Notes under the pieces: model-generated
What the model saw: only the letters and a program-made list of their open reading frames with translations
What the model was told of the DNA's origin: nothing
Databases searched by the model: none
Source: Heliocidaris erythrogramma
Taxonomy: Eukaryota; Echinodermata; Echinoidea; Camarodonta; Echinometridae
NCBI GenBank assembly: GCA_025617745.1
Contig: CM046857.1
Span: 25,761,761 to 25,825,760, forward strand
Direction of reading: 5' to 3'
Length of the DNA: 64,000 nt
Position numbers and translations under genes: made by a program
Shown here: positions 42,183-53,459 of the stretch, one piece after another
Position numbering within the stretch: the stretch's first letter is position 1
Layout of the letters: each line of letters opens with the position of its first letter

Positions 42183-42210
<28 letters not shown>
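42183..42210. repeat. ATT microsatellite
   Basis: About nine ATT units at the start of the GGCGGATCC array. Confidence 0.9.
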
Positions 42211-42211
<1 letters not shown>

Positions 42212-42480
42212 CAGCGGTTCCAGGATTTTGTAAAGGGGGGGGGGGGGGGGACACAGAAATGCAGGGCTGTCATCAGCATCAGGGCCGAATCCAGGATTTT
42301 GTGAAAGGGGGAGGGGGAATAGAATTGCAGGTCTGTCAGGGGCGGATCCAGGATTTTGTAAAAAGGGGGGGGGGGCACAGAAACTGGTTTGTCATCAGGG
42401 GTGGATCAAGGATTTTGTAGAAAGGGGGGGGGGGGCATGGACATGCAGGTAGATCATCAGGGGTGCGTCCAGGAATTTGT
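42211..42480 (+). repeat. GGCGGATCC tandem array, forward half (about 5 units)
   Basis: Units of about 57-70 bp: 'GGGGCGGATCCAGGATTTTG', 'TAAAA', a G tract, 'CACAGAAATGCAGG' and 'CTGTCATCA'. They run into one longer element (42460-42735) like 38455-38770. Confidence 0.85.
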
Positions 42481-42789
42481 AAAAGGGGGCGCACAGATAT
42501 GCAGGTCTGTCAACTTTGGAGGGAGATCTGTATTTAAATTGCTCAGCAGTGTGGGGGGGGGGGGGGGAGTGACGAGAATTTTTTTTGGAAGCCCTCCAAA
42601 AGTCCAATTTTCCTCCGATAATTCTCTGACAAGCAACAACAACAAAAAAGGTTATCAGTTCTAAAAAGGGGGGGAGGAATAAAGCATACTGTTCTTTCAA
42701 ATGGAGGGGGCACGGGCCGGGATCCGTAAATCTGCCACTGTCACGAATATTCTGTTAGAAAAAGTCTAAAAGTCCAAACGCACACTTTC

Positions 42790-43320
42790 GGCAAAACTGT
42801 GAGGGGATCCTGGATCCGCCCCTGATGACCTACATGCATTTCCATGCCCCCCCCTCCTTTCTACAAAATCCTGGATCCACCCCTGATGACAAACCTGCAT
42901 TTCCATGCCCCCCCCCCCTTCTAAGAAATCCTGGATCCGCCCCTGATGACAAACCAGTTGTGTGCCCCCCCCCCTTCTACAAAATCCTGGATCCACCCCT
43001 GATGACAAACCTGCATTTCCATGCCCCCCCCCCCTCTACAAAATCCTGGATCCGCCCCTGATGACAAAGCATTTCTGTGCCCCCCCCCCCTTTTTTACAA
43101 AATCCTGGATCCGCCCCTGACAGACCTGCATTTTTGTGCCCCCCTTTCACAAAATCCTGGATCCGCCCTGACAGACCTGCATTTCTGTGCCCCCCCCCCC
43201 TTTCACAAAATCCTGGATCCGCCCCTGACAGTACTGCATTTCCGTCCCCCCCCCCCCCCCTTTTACAAAATCCTTGATCCGCCCATGATGACAGCCCTGC
43301 ATTTCCCCCCCCCCCTGGAA
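42790..43320 (-). repeat. GGCGGATCC tandem array, inverted half (about 9-10 units)
   Basis: The same unit in reverse orientation ('CAAAATCCTGGATCCGCCCC' preceded by C tracts) repeated every 50-61 bp. With the forward half it makes a large palindrome centred near 42780. The Pro-rich frames in this stretch are artefacts. Confidence 0.85.
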
Positions 43321-43519
43321 ATTGCTGATAATAATAATGATAATAACTAGAATTTAATTCGTCATGACGACGAATTAGGTGGTCTGTCTTTCAATTTGTA
43401 TGATCATGATCGTAATCAGGATGATCATAATAATGAGGAAATACTAAACTGAAGATAGGAAGTCAAGAATGCTATGAATGGAGATGCTTCTTGAGGACAG
43501 GAATGTAGAAAAATGTGTG

Positions 43520-43857
43520 AAACGGTCATTGTAAAATTATTGTGGTGATGATGATGAAGATGATATAATGTTGATGGTTATAATGATTATGATGATATAA
43601 TGATGATGGTGATGATATAATAATAATAGCGATGATGATCATGACAGTGATGATAATAATGATGATGATGATGATGTAATGATGATTATGATGGTGATGA
43701 TAATCATGATAATGAAGGGGATAATGATGAAGATTGATGATGTGATAATGGTGATGATTATGGTGATGGTGATTATGAAGATGATTGATGATATAATGAT
43801 GATGATGGTGATAATGATGATAATGATGGGGATAATGGTGATGACCATGACTGCAAT
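43520..43857 (+). repeat. GAT/GATAAT trinucleotide array 1
   Basis: Irregular GATGATGAT, GGTGATGAT and ATAATGAT units. It is preceded by 43360-43500, which is repeated at 47105-47255. Confidence 0.9.
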
Positions 43858-45465
43858 GACAGTGACCTTAACCATGCCAAATATGAAAGAGAAATCACAT
43901 TTCGTTATGAAGATACGACCATAAGTTGATTTGTACAAAATGGCGCCTAGATGACGTCACGATAACCTGATGATCTTGAAAAATATGTGGGAACTTGACC
44001 TTATTAGGCCCGATGACTGACGAAAAATTGAAGATAATTGAGAGAGCCAATTTTGAGAAATTGTGATATCAATAGGACTAATGATATTGCAGGATAGCTT
44101 TAATACACTTCAGGGAATCAGTTTTCCATAGGGTTATACATAAACTACTGCACACTACTTTCTAATAGACATAACATGCAAAATAAGGCATTTTATTACT
44201 TGGTTTGTGATTGCTTATGTTATGAGTGTCGAACAAGATGGTAAAATGAAAGGCAAAAAGAAGCACCAAAAAAATTTAATGGCCCCACCGGGGATCGAAC
44301 CAGGGTCACCGGAGTAAGAGGCAAGTGCTTTGACCAATATACCAAAATATTTCCCATAGAGATAACACGTAGACGAAAAACGTGATTCTCAAATCCCATT
44401 TTGTAGTGAAAAATTGGGCATGATCCCGACATCTGATCAAAAGTTGGAGACCACAGTTATAAAAGCTTATAGTCTCAGCTATAACATACTAAAATCTGGA
44501 AGAAAGTAGACGAAAAACAACTGAGATACAGCTCAGAGAACAATGTCATGTAGATTCATGATTCGAAAAAAAATCATCTTCCATAGACATAACACGCAAA
44601 TAGGGAAAATTCTGACATGGCATCTTGAATTGAAAATTCCACTGTGATGACGCCATCAAAATGAAAAATGGTGGTTACTGATCTTGTAGAGATTGTCTCA
44701 GCTATGACATATCAAAATCTGGGCGAAAAACGACCAATAATTACGAATCTAGAGCCAAATTTCCATAAATGTGATGACGTCAAAACATGAAAAATTGAAA
44801 TTTTTACTTCTGGCGCCATTTTGATGACGTCATATTGTTTATAAGGGTCAAATGATACAAGAAAAGCCATCTACGATTCATACCCTACCTGATGATGACA
44901 AAGAATTTGGGGGTCAACGGACTATCTAACGAGCTACAGTGAATTTTGTACAGGCATGTTTTTGCCCATATATGGCCTATAGTGAGGGATCGCGCCCGCG
45001 CGTGCTGCAAACTTTGACGGACGATAATTTCCTTATTAATGGTCGTAGAAAGTTAAAAAGGGTATCAAATTGCTTAGAATTTTATGTTCTATGAGAGTAC
45101 ACAAGAAAAAATGGCGAGTTTAGGCTCTGTCATGGTGGAATGGGGGAAAATGCGCGCGCACCCTTGTGTGCGAGCAAATTTTTGAAATGCTCAAAATGAC
45201 CTGAAACGTGTGCAGACTTGATCCTACGTGATTGTGAGCATTTTTAAATTTTGACGCGCGCGTACGCGCACGTCCTGACCTCTAGATGACCTGTGAGGAC
45301 ATGACTTGATGACCCGTCAAGTGAAGTTTATGTGATGTTAATATAGTTGATTTTGTATTATCGATTATGAAGACATAATCGATCTTGTAAATTTACAAAA
45401 TGGCGTCTTAATGACGTCACGATGACCTGATGACCTACAAAAGCTTAATGGACCATGTCCATGAT
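43858..45465 (+). mobile_element. TGACGTCA-rich repeat, unit 1
   Basis: Begins 'GACAGTGACCTTAACCATGC' and ends near 'AATGGACCATGTCCATGATT'. Internal order: 'TACAAAATGGCGCCTAGATG', tRNA-like segment, 'AGATACAGCTCAGAGAACAA', 'CATAACACGCAAATAGGGAA', 'TTACGAATCTAGAGCCAAAT', a GC-rich 'GCGCGCG' part, and 'ACGTCCTGACCTCTAGATGA'. Exact TGACGTCA palindromes occur near 43955, 44772, 44826 and 45412. No open frame is shared among units, so it is non-coding or a dead element. Confidence 0.8.
44281..44347 (-). other. tRNA-like segment in repeat unit 1
   Basis: The minus strand reads 'TGGTATATTGGTCAAAGCAC' (A-box-like) and, about 28 bases on, 'GGTTCGATCCC' (perfect B box), then 'CGGTGGGGCC'. The acceptor halves do not pair, so it is a tRNA-derived head and not a tRNA gene. 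Confidence 0.6.
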
Positions 45466-47104
45466 TGACAGTGACCTTAACCATGCCAAATATGAAAGAG
45501 AAATCACATTTTGTTATGAAGATACGACAATAAGTTGATTTGTACAAAATGGATTTTTAGATTACGTCACGATAACCTGATGACCATGAAAAAGATGTGG
45601 GAACGTGACCTTATTAGGACCGATGACTGACGAAAATTTGAAGATAATTGAGAAGGCCAATTTTGAGAAAATGTGATATCAAATAGGACTAACGATATTG
45701 CAGGATAGCTTTAATACACTTCAGGGAATCAGATTTTCCATAGGGTTATACATAAACTACTGCACACTACTTTCTAATAGACATAACATGCAAAATAAGA
45801 CATTTTATTACTTTGTTTGTGATTGCTTATGTTATAATAGTCTAACAAGATGGTAAAATGAAAGACAAAAAGAAGCAAAAAAAAATTTAATTGACCCACC
45901 GGGGATCGAACCTGGGTCACCGGAATGACAGGCAATTGCTTTGACCAATATACCAAAACATTTCCCATAGAGAAAAACGGGATTCTCAAATCCCATTTTG
46001 TAGTGAAAAATTGGGCATGATCCCAACATCTGATCAAAATTTGGAGACCACATTTATAAAAGCATATAGTCTCAGCTATAACATACTAAAATCTGGAAGA
46101 AAATAGACCAAAAACAACTGAGATACAGCTCAGAGAACAATGTCATGTAGATTCATGATTCCGAAACAAATCATCTTCCATAGACATAACACGCAAATAG
46201 GGAAAATTCTGACATGGCATTTTTAATTGAAAATTTCACTGTGATGACGTCATCAAAATGGAAAATGATTTTGTAGGAAATTGCCTCAGCTACAACATAT
46301 TAAAATCTGGGCGAAAAACGACCAATAATTACGAATCTAGAGCCAAATTTGCATAAATGTGATGACGTCAAAACATGAAAAATGGAAATTTTGAATGACG
46401 TCATAATGTTTATAAGGGTCAAATGATACATGAAATGAAATCTATGGTTCATACCGACCTGATGATGAAAAAAAATTGGGGGGTTTATGCACAATTTAAA
46501 GAGGTAGAGTTAATTTTGTAGAGGCATGTTTTTGAATGTTTTTACGTTATTTTCGCCATAGACGCTCGCATCGATTTTGAACTTTGAAGCACCCGTACGA
46601 CCTTATTATTGATTGAAATTGATTCCAAGTTGATGGAAATGATGAAGAAAAGTGTCAGGATTGCAAATCAATCGAAAAAACAGCGTTTTAACGTTATTTA
46701 CGACTTGCGCGCGCGTAAAACGCGCGCGCGGACGCTTACGCACGGACATTTTTGAAATGCTCAAAATGACCTGAAACGTGTGCAAACTTGATCCTACGTG
46801 ATTTTGAGCATTTTTAAATTTTGACGCGCGCGTACGCGCACGTCCTGACCTCTAGATGACCTGTGAGGACATGACTTGATGACCCGTCACCTGAAGTTGA
46901 TGTTATGTGAATATGGTTGATTTTTGATGATCGATTATGAAGATATAATCTATCTTGTAAATTTACAAAATGGCGTCTTGATGACGTCACGATGACCTGA
47001 TGACCTCCAAAAGCTTAATGGACCATGTCCATGATTGACCTCATACATGACATGAAACTCGATGATATTGACCTGGCTGATTTTGAGATTTGGTGGCCAC
47101 AAAT
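45466..47104 (+). mobile_element. TGACGTCA-rich repeat, unit 2
   Basis: Direct copy of unit 1, starting 'GACAGTGACCTTAACCATGC' directly after it. It has an extra GC-rich variant ('GCGCGCGTAAAACGCGCGCG', 46708-46727) and a longer 3' end, 'CATACATGACATGAAACTCG' to 'GGTGGCCACAA' (47044-47103). TGACGTCA palindromes near 46244, 46361, 46386 and 46981. Ends where the next block 'GACGAATTAGGTGGTCTGTC' begins. Confidence 0.8.
45892..45957 (-). other. tRNA-like segment in repeat unit 2
   Basis: Same A-box-like and B-box ('GGTTCGATCCC') arrangement as in unit 1, slightly diverged in the middle ('TTGCCTGTCATTCCGG'). Confidence 0.6.
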
Positions 47105-47603
47105 ATTTGTGATGACGAATTAGGTGGTCTGTCTTTCAATTTGTATGATCATGATCGTAATCAGGATGATCATAATAATGAGGAAATACTAAACTGAAGA
47201 TAGGAAGTCAAGAATGCCATGAATGGAGATGCTTCTTGAGGACAAGATGTGTGAAACGGTCATTGTAAAATGATTATGGTGATGATGATAATGGTGATGA
47301 TAATGAAGATGATATAATGATGATGGTTATAATGATAATGATGATATAATGATGATGGTGATGATATAATAATAATAGCGATGATGATCATGACAGTGAT
47401 GATAATGATGGTGATGATGATGTAATGATGATTATGATGGTGATGATAATCATGATAATGAAGGGGATAATGATGAAGATTGATGATGTGATAATGGTGA
47501 TGATTATAGTGATGGTGATTATGAAGATGATTGATGATATAATGATGATGATGGTGATAATGATGATAATGATGGGGATAATGGTGATGACCATGACTGC
47601 AAT
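47105..47603 (+). repeat. 43360-43857 block repeated, with GAT array 2
   Basis: 'GACGAATTAGGTGGTCTGTC' and the following 130 bases repeat 43366-43500, then a GAT/GATAAT array matches 43540-43857. The higher-order order block-GAT-unit thus occurs twice in direct orientation. Confidence 0.9.
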
Positions 47604-49015
47604 GACAGTGACCTTAACCATGCCAAATATGAAAGAGAAATCACATTTTGTTATGAAGATACGACCATAAGTTGATTTGTACAAAATGGCGCCTAGATGA
47701 CGTCACGATAACCTGATGACCTTGAAAAAGATGCGGAAACTTGACCTTATTAGGACCGATGACTGACGAAAATTTGAAGATAATTGACTAAGCCAATTTT
47801 GAGAAATTGTAATATCAAATAGGACTAATGATATTGCAGGATAGCTTTAATACACTTCAGGGAATCAGATTTTCCATAGGGTTATACATAACTACTGCAC
47901 ACTACTTTCTAATAGACATAACACGCAAAATAAGGCATTTTATTACCTGGTTTGTGATTGCTTATGTTATAATAGTCGAAGAAGATGGTAAAATGAAAGG
48001 CAAAAAGAAGCAAAAAAAAATTTTTTTAATGGCCCCACCGGGGATCGAACCTGGGTCACCGGAGTGAGAGGCAAGTGCTTTGACCAATATACCAAAATAT
48101 TTCCCATAGAGATAACACGTAAACGAAAAACGGGATTCTTAAATCCCATTTTGTAGTGAAAAATTGGGCATGATCCCGACATCTGATCAAAAATTGGAGA
48201 CCTCATTTATAATAGCTTATAGTCTCAGCTATAACTTACTAAAATCTGGAAGAAAATAGACCAAAAACAACTGAGATACAGCTCAGAGAACAATGTCATG
48301 TAGATTCATGATTCGAAAAAAAATCATCTTCCATAGACATAACACGCAAATAGGGAAAATTCTGACATGGCATCTTTAATTGAAAATTTCACTGTGATGA
48401 CGTCATCAAAATGAAAAATGGTGGTGGCCGATTTTGTAGGAAATTGCCTCAGCTACAACATATTAAAATCTGGGCGAAAAACGACCAATAATTACGAATC
48501 TAGAGCCAGATTTGCATAAATGTGAGACGTCAAAACATGAAAAATGGAAATTTTGAATTCTGGCGCCATTTTGATGACGTCATAATGTTTATAAGGGTCA
48601 AATGATACATGAAATCATATCTATGATTCATCCCCTACCCAAAGAGGAAAAAAAATTTGGGGGTTTGTGGACTATTTAAAGAGCTAGAGTTAATTTTGTA
48701 GAGGCATGTTTTTGCACGTTTTTACGTTATTTTCGCCATAGACGCGCGCACGGATTTTGAACTTTGACGCGCCCGTACGACCTTATTATTGGTTAAAATT
48801 GATTCCAAGTTGGTGGAAATGATGAAGAAAAGTGTCAGGATTGCAAATCAATCGCAAAAACAGCGTTTTAACGTTATTTACGACTTGCGCGCGCGTAAAA
48901 CGCGCTCACGGACGCTTACGCACGGAAATTTTTGAAAAGTCATGAGGTCAATCATGGACATGGTCCATTAAGCTTTTGGAGGTCATCAGGTCATCGTGAC
49001 GTCATTGTTTCCTTC
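47604..49015 (+). mobile_element. TGACGTCA-rich repeat, unit 3 (3' end altered)
   Basis: Direct copy from 'GACAGTGACCTTAACCATGC'. It skips the 'ACGTCCTGACCTCTAGATGA' part and instead ends with an inverted piece, 'ATGGACATGGTCCATTAAGC' to 'CATCGTGACGTCATTG' (48953-49006). TGACGTCA near 47697, 48397, 48575 and 48998. Confidence 0.8.
48031..48097 (-). other. tRNA-like segment in repeat unit 3
   Basis: Minus-strand A-box-like 'TGGTATATTGGTCAAAGCAC' and B box 'GGTTCGATCCC', nearly identical to unit 1. Confidence 0.6.
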
Positions 49016-49129
49016 AGAAACAGTTTGATTTTTCTGATTATTGAACTAAAACTTGTATTGACAAACAATTGGCTTGTCATAATTTATTAGTAACTTTGTC
49101 TTGTCATATTGACAATTGGCTTGCCATAA

Positions 49130-49316
49130 TTTAGTCCCCCTGTGGTAACTTTGGCCTGCCATACTACAACCAAGCACTGTACAGGAAGCAAAAGCCACAG
49201 TCACAGCTAAGGAAAGGGATTGGAAAAATTATCCCTAAATATCTCTTTGAGTTTGAACCATCAGCAACAATCAATGTTACAGCCAAAAAGTATAATACTG
49301 CATATTTGAAGTAAGT
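49130..49316 (+). other. Short open stretch of unknown nature
   Basis: About 60 codons without stop: 'CGNFGLPYYNQALYRKQKPQ', 'SQLRKGIGKIIPKYLFEFEP' and 'SATINVTAKKYNTAYLK', then TAA overlapping a GTAAGT that could be a donor. Composition is protein-like, but there is no recognised motif and no Met start. It may be the end of a transposon frame or a lone exon. Confidence 0.25.
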
Positions 49317-50100
49317 TGATAATATTTGTTTATGATTGAGAAAATAAGTGAAAATTTAAAGTGTAAAGTTGGTTGTGGATACACACAAAATCAAGCGTGG
49401 GTTTGATAATAGATTTGTACTGTAGCCAATGGAAAGTGTATTGAAGCCAATGTAAAGTACATTGAAATGTGATACAATATTTTGAATAAGGAAATCTTGT
49501 ATACAAAGTGAGTTATTTGGTGAACATTTATTCTTGCAAACTTGAATTAAGTCTTTTAAAGGAAAATTAAAGCAAACTTTGTTCCATTTATTGACTTGCA
49601 AAGAATTTGGTCAGAAAAGAAAGTTGCAAAATCTGAAGACAAAAGTGGCATTTATTTCAATGCTTTTAGTTAATAATAGAGATGTTTTGAATGAATTTAT
49701 ACAATTAAGGTTGACAATGAAAGGAATTTGTTAATTAAACAAGTAATTTGTCAATTTGAGATAAATTAGTTTCAGTCAAGGCTAAAAGATTAATTTGAAA
49801 AGTGGTTAAAGCAAAGAGTCAGTTTTAATAAGACATGATTTAAAAGTTATTTTGTTGAGACAAAAGTATATTTTAGATGAAAACAAATTATAGATATTCA
49901 AATGTGGTTCGTTTAGACACTTAGTAATTGAGATTTTGTTTGTCTTTCTTTTATGCCTACAGATTGAATTAAACAGTAAACAATATATGTATACGTCTGA
50001 GTCAGAGTCTTCCAAGCTCAATAAAATTTCGTCACAGAACCCTATTAATACAATTTCGTGTAGTAACAGTTTCGGTCATTGCGTTGCTCGATGGTCAACC
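49317..50100. other. AT-rich stretch, nothing recognised
   Basis: Contains small frames without motifs only. Confidence 0.5.
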
Positions 50101-51668
50101 GTGCAGTCATCAAGACGCAATTTTGTAAATTCACCAGATCGATTATATCTTCATAATCGATAATCAAAAATCAACTATATTCACATCACATAAACTTCAC
50201 TTGACGGGTCTTTAAGTCATGTCCTCACAGGTCATCTAGAGGTCAGGACGTGCTCGTACGCGGGCGTCAAAATTAAAAAATGCTCAAAATCACGTAGGAT
50301 CAAGTCTGCACACGTTTCAGGTCATATTGAGCATTTCAAAAATTTCCGGGCGTAAGCGTCCGCGCGCGCGTAAAACGCAAGTCGTAAATAATGTTAAAAC
50401 GCTGTTTTTGCGATTGATTTGCAATTTTGACACTTTTCTTCATTTCCATCAACTTGGAATCAATTTCAATCAATAATAAGGTCGTACGGGCTCGTCAAAA
50501 TTCAAAATCCGTGCGCGCATCTATGGCGAAAATAACGTAAAAACGTGCAAAAACATACCTCTACAACATTAACTCTAGCTCTTTAAATAGTCCATAAACC
50601 CCCAAATTTTTTGTCATCATCAGGTAGGGTATGAATCATTTCATGTATCATTTGACCCTTATAAACATTATGACGTCATCAAAATGGCGCCAGAAGTCAA
50701 AATTTCCATTTTTCATATTTTGACGTCATCACATTTATGTAAATTTGGCTCTAGATTCGTAATTTTTGGTCTATTTTCTTCCAGATTTTGATATGTCATA
50801 GCTGAGACAATTCTCTACAAGATTAGTCACCACGGTTTTTCATTTTGATGACGTCATCATAGTGAAATTTTCAATTAAAGATGCCATGTCAGAATTGTCC
50901 CTATTTGCGTGTTATGTCTATGGAAGATGATTTTTTTTCGAATCATGAATCTACATGACATTGTTATCTGAGCTGTATCTCAGTTGTTTTTGGTCTATTT
51001 TCTTCCAGATTTTAGTATGTTATAGCTGAGACTATAAACTTTTATAAATGTGGTCTCCAATTTTTGATCAGATGTCGGGATCATGCCCAATTTTTAACTA
51101 CAAAATGTGATTTGAGAATCCCGTTTTTCGTTTACGTGTTATCTCTATGGGAAATATTTTGGTATATTGGTCAAAGCACTTGCCTCTCATTCCGGTGACC
51201 CACGTTCGATCCCCGGTGGGTCCATTAATTTTTTTTTTCTCTTTTTTGGCCTTTCATTTTACCATCTTGTTCGACTATTATAACATAAGCAATCACAAAC
51301 CAAGTAATAAACTGCCTTATTTTGCGTGTTATGTCTATTGGAAAGCAGTGTGCAGTAGTTTATGTATAACTTTAAAGAAAATCTGATTCCCTGTCGTGTA
51401 TTATAGCTATGGGGTTTATCTCCCAAGTATCCTGCAATGTCACATAGTGCTATTTGATATCACAATTTCTCAAAATTGGCTAAGTCAATTATCTTCAAAT
51501 TTTCGTCAGTCATCAGTCCTAATAAGGTCAAGTTCCTGCATCTTTTTCAATGTCATCAGATTATCGTGACGTCATCCAGGCGCCATTTTGTAAAAATCAA
51601 CTTATGGTCGTATCTTCATAACAAAATGTGATTTCTCTTTCATATTTGGCATGGTTAAGGTCACTGTC
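50101..51668 (-). mobile_element. TGACGTCA-rich repeat, unit 4 (inverted)
   Basis: Full inverse-orientation copy of the family, from 'TCATCAAGACGCAATTTTGT' to 'GGCATGGTTAAGGTCACTGT'. It faces units 1-3 across 49016-50100. TGACGTCA near 50671, 50722, 50850 and 51567. Confidence 0.8.
51158..51224 (+). other. tRNA-like segment in repeat unit 4
   Basis: Plus-strand 'TTGGTATATTGGTCAAAGCA' and 'CGTTCGATCCC' (B box with one change), ending 'CGGTGGGTCC'. Confidence 0.55.
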
Positions 51669-51990
51669 ATTGCAGTCATGGTCATCACCATTATCCCCAT
51701 CATCATCATCTTCATAATCACCATCAGCATTTGATCATCACCATTATCACATCATCAATCATCATCATTTTCACCTTCATCATCATGATTATCATCACCA
51801 TCATAATCATCATTACATCATCATCACCCACCATCATCATCATAATTATCATCAACATCATCATTATTATCATCACCGTCATGATCATCATCGCTATTAT
51901 TATATCATCACCATCATCATTATATCATCATAATCATTTTAACCATCATTAAATCATCTTCATCATCATAATCATCACCATTACCATCCT
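51669..51990 (-). repeat. ATC/ATTATC array 3 (inverted GAT array)
   Basis: Inverse complement of the GAT arrays at 43520-43857 and 47275-47603, in the place expected beside unit 4. Confidence 0.9.
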
Positions 51991-52077
51991 TCTATATATT
52001 TGCCTCCCAACCAAACCCTTCAAAGGGTAATAAGTTTGAGCATCGGTAATTAAAGGCACATCATGACTTTATAAAGT

Positions 52078-53452
52078 TGTTTCGCGTGACGTCAGAGTTG
52101 GCCATTTTGGAGGATAAAACAAAGAGAGACCCGTGCATCAGACCATGACATAAAAGGATAGCCACAGGCTGATGGACATGGGCTTGTTTGTCTTGCAACG
52201 TGGCACATGACTGACGTCACTGGAAACCCTCTCTTGCAGGTTTAGTCATCATGTTGTACATGTAGACATAAAGAGGTATACAGAGATTACAGCATTTAAG
52301 ATTTTTTGTATAGTGACGTCCAAGATTTATTCTTCCTTCAAGTTGTCATCATTGTTAACACATAAATTTCTTGAGATCAATACTCTTATACCGTACCTAC
52401 ATGTATACAATCCTGTGCCATATGACAACATTTTGATATAACTGATATCTCATTACAGTGACTTCTATGTTCTTTAGAAAATAATACTAATACATGTTTA
52501 CATATATTTTAGTAATGTGCGTACATTACTGAATGTTTAAGAGTTTACATTGTACAATATTTTATGTTTTATGTTTAATTTATTACCAAAATTAAATTCT
52601 GTAATACACTGACACACACCTTAATTAAAACAATCAAATACCCAATACATGCACATTCAACAAAATAAAAAGCACTTATACAGCTCGACATATTTTGACA
52701 ATGCAAGAGAGGCAGAAATGTTTCTCACTAAAACTGAACAGGTTTGTCACTGACAATATTTTTGAAGAACACAGAAATAGCAATATTAAATTTTTGAAGC
52801 ATCAGTTATTTTAAGCAGTCAGATGACAAACATTTTTTCCTTGTTCAGAAAAAGTTGTGCTGCTTCTGAAAGTCTAACAGCTGCAGATTGTAAACAATAT
52901 CGCTGGGCTTGAACAGCGTCCCTGCTCACTAAATCTCGCTCAGGATAACTTTCCCTTTTCGCAAAGCTTACTGACATCAAGTGGCCCGTTTTTATGATGT
53001 GGATGACATCAGGAATACTAAAATAAAAACTGCTGGAGATCCCTATTAAAATCTTTCCACGAATACACAAAAGTGTGGTAGAAATGTATACAAGATTTCA
53101 CAATGATTAAATATCAACTTCATAAGTCGTAATTTACAGGGTTCCCAGCATTTTAAGAAAAAATTCCCTGATTTTTTAATGATGAAGTCTCAAAAATTCC
53201 ATAATTAATTCAACTCATTTCCAGTTTCATAATTTCTATGCTGTAGCAGCAAACTATTTGCAGTATAGCCAGGGAAATGTAATTTTCTCCCTGGTAGAGA
53301 GCATTTCCAGTGACGTCATTTATCTGCAATGGAGGACAAAAAATGAGCCTATGTGCATCAGCCTACGACAATCCATTGTTTTTATGATCTAATGCACAGG
53401 TCTCTCTTTGTACTGCCCTCGAAAATGGCCGACTATGACGTCACACGAAAAC
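52078..53452. mobile_element. Inverted repeat pair with TGACGTCA at both arm ends
   Basis: Arms 52078-52240 and 53289-53452 pair with moderate divergence ('TGACGTCA', 'GGCCATTTT', 'ACAAAGAGAGACC', 'GGCTGATG', 'TGACGTCACTGGAAA'). The interior of about 1 kb is AT-rich without a gene. Confidence 0.65.
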
Positions 53453-53459
53453 ACTCTAT

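Noticed and set aside
42395-43350. Pro-rich frames in the GGCGGATCC arrays
   Set aside because: C-tract translation of a tandem repeat.
43639-43938. Ile/Met-rich frames at the GAT arrays (also 47388-47684 and 51731-51952)
   Set aside because: Trinucleotide repeat translated in several frames on both strands. No codon bias or motif.
44281-44347. Functional tRNA genes in the TGACGTCA-rich units
   Set aside because: B boxes are good, but acceptor halves do not pair and anticodon stems are poor. They are better read as tRNA-derived segments of a repeat.
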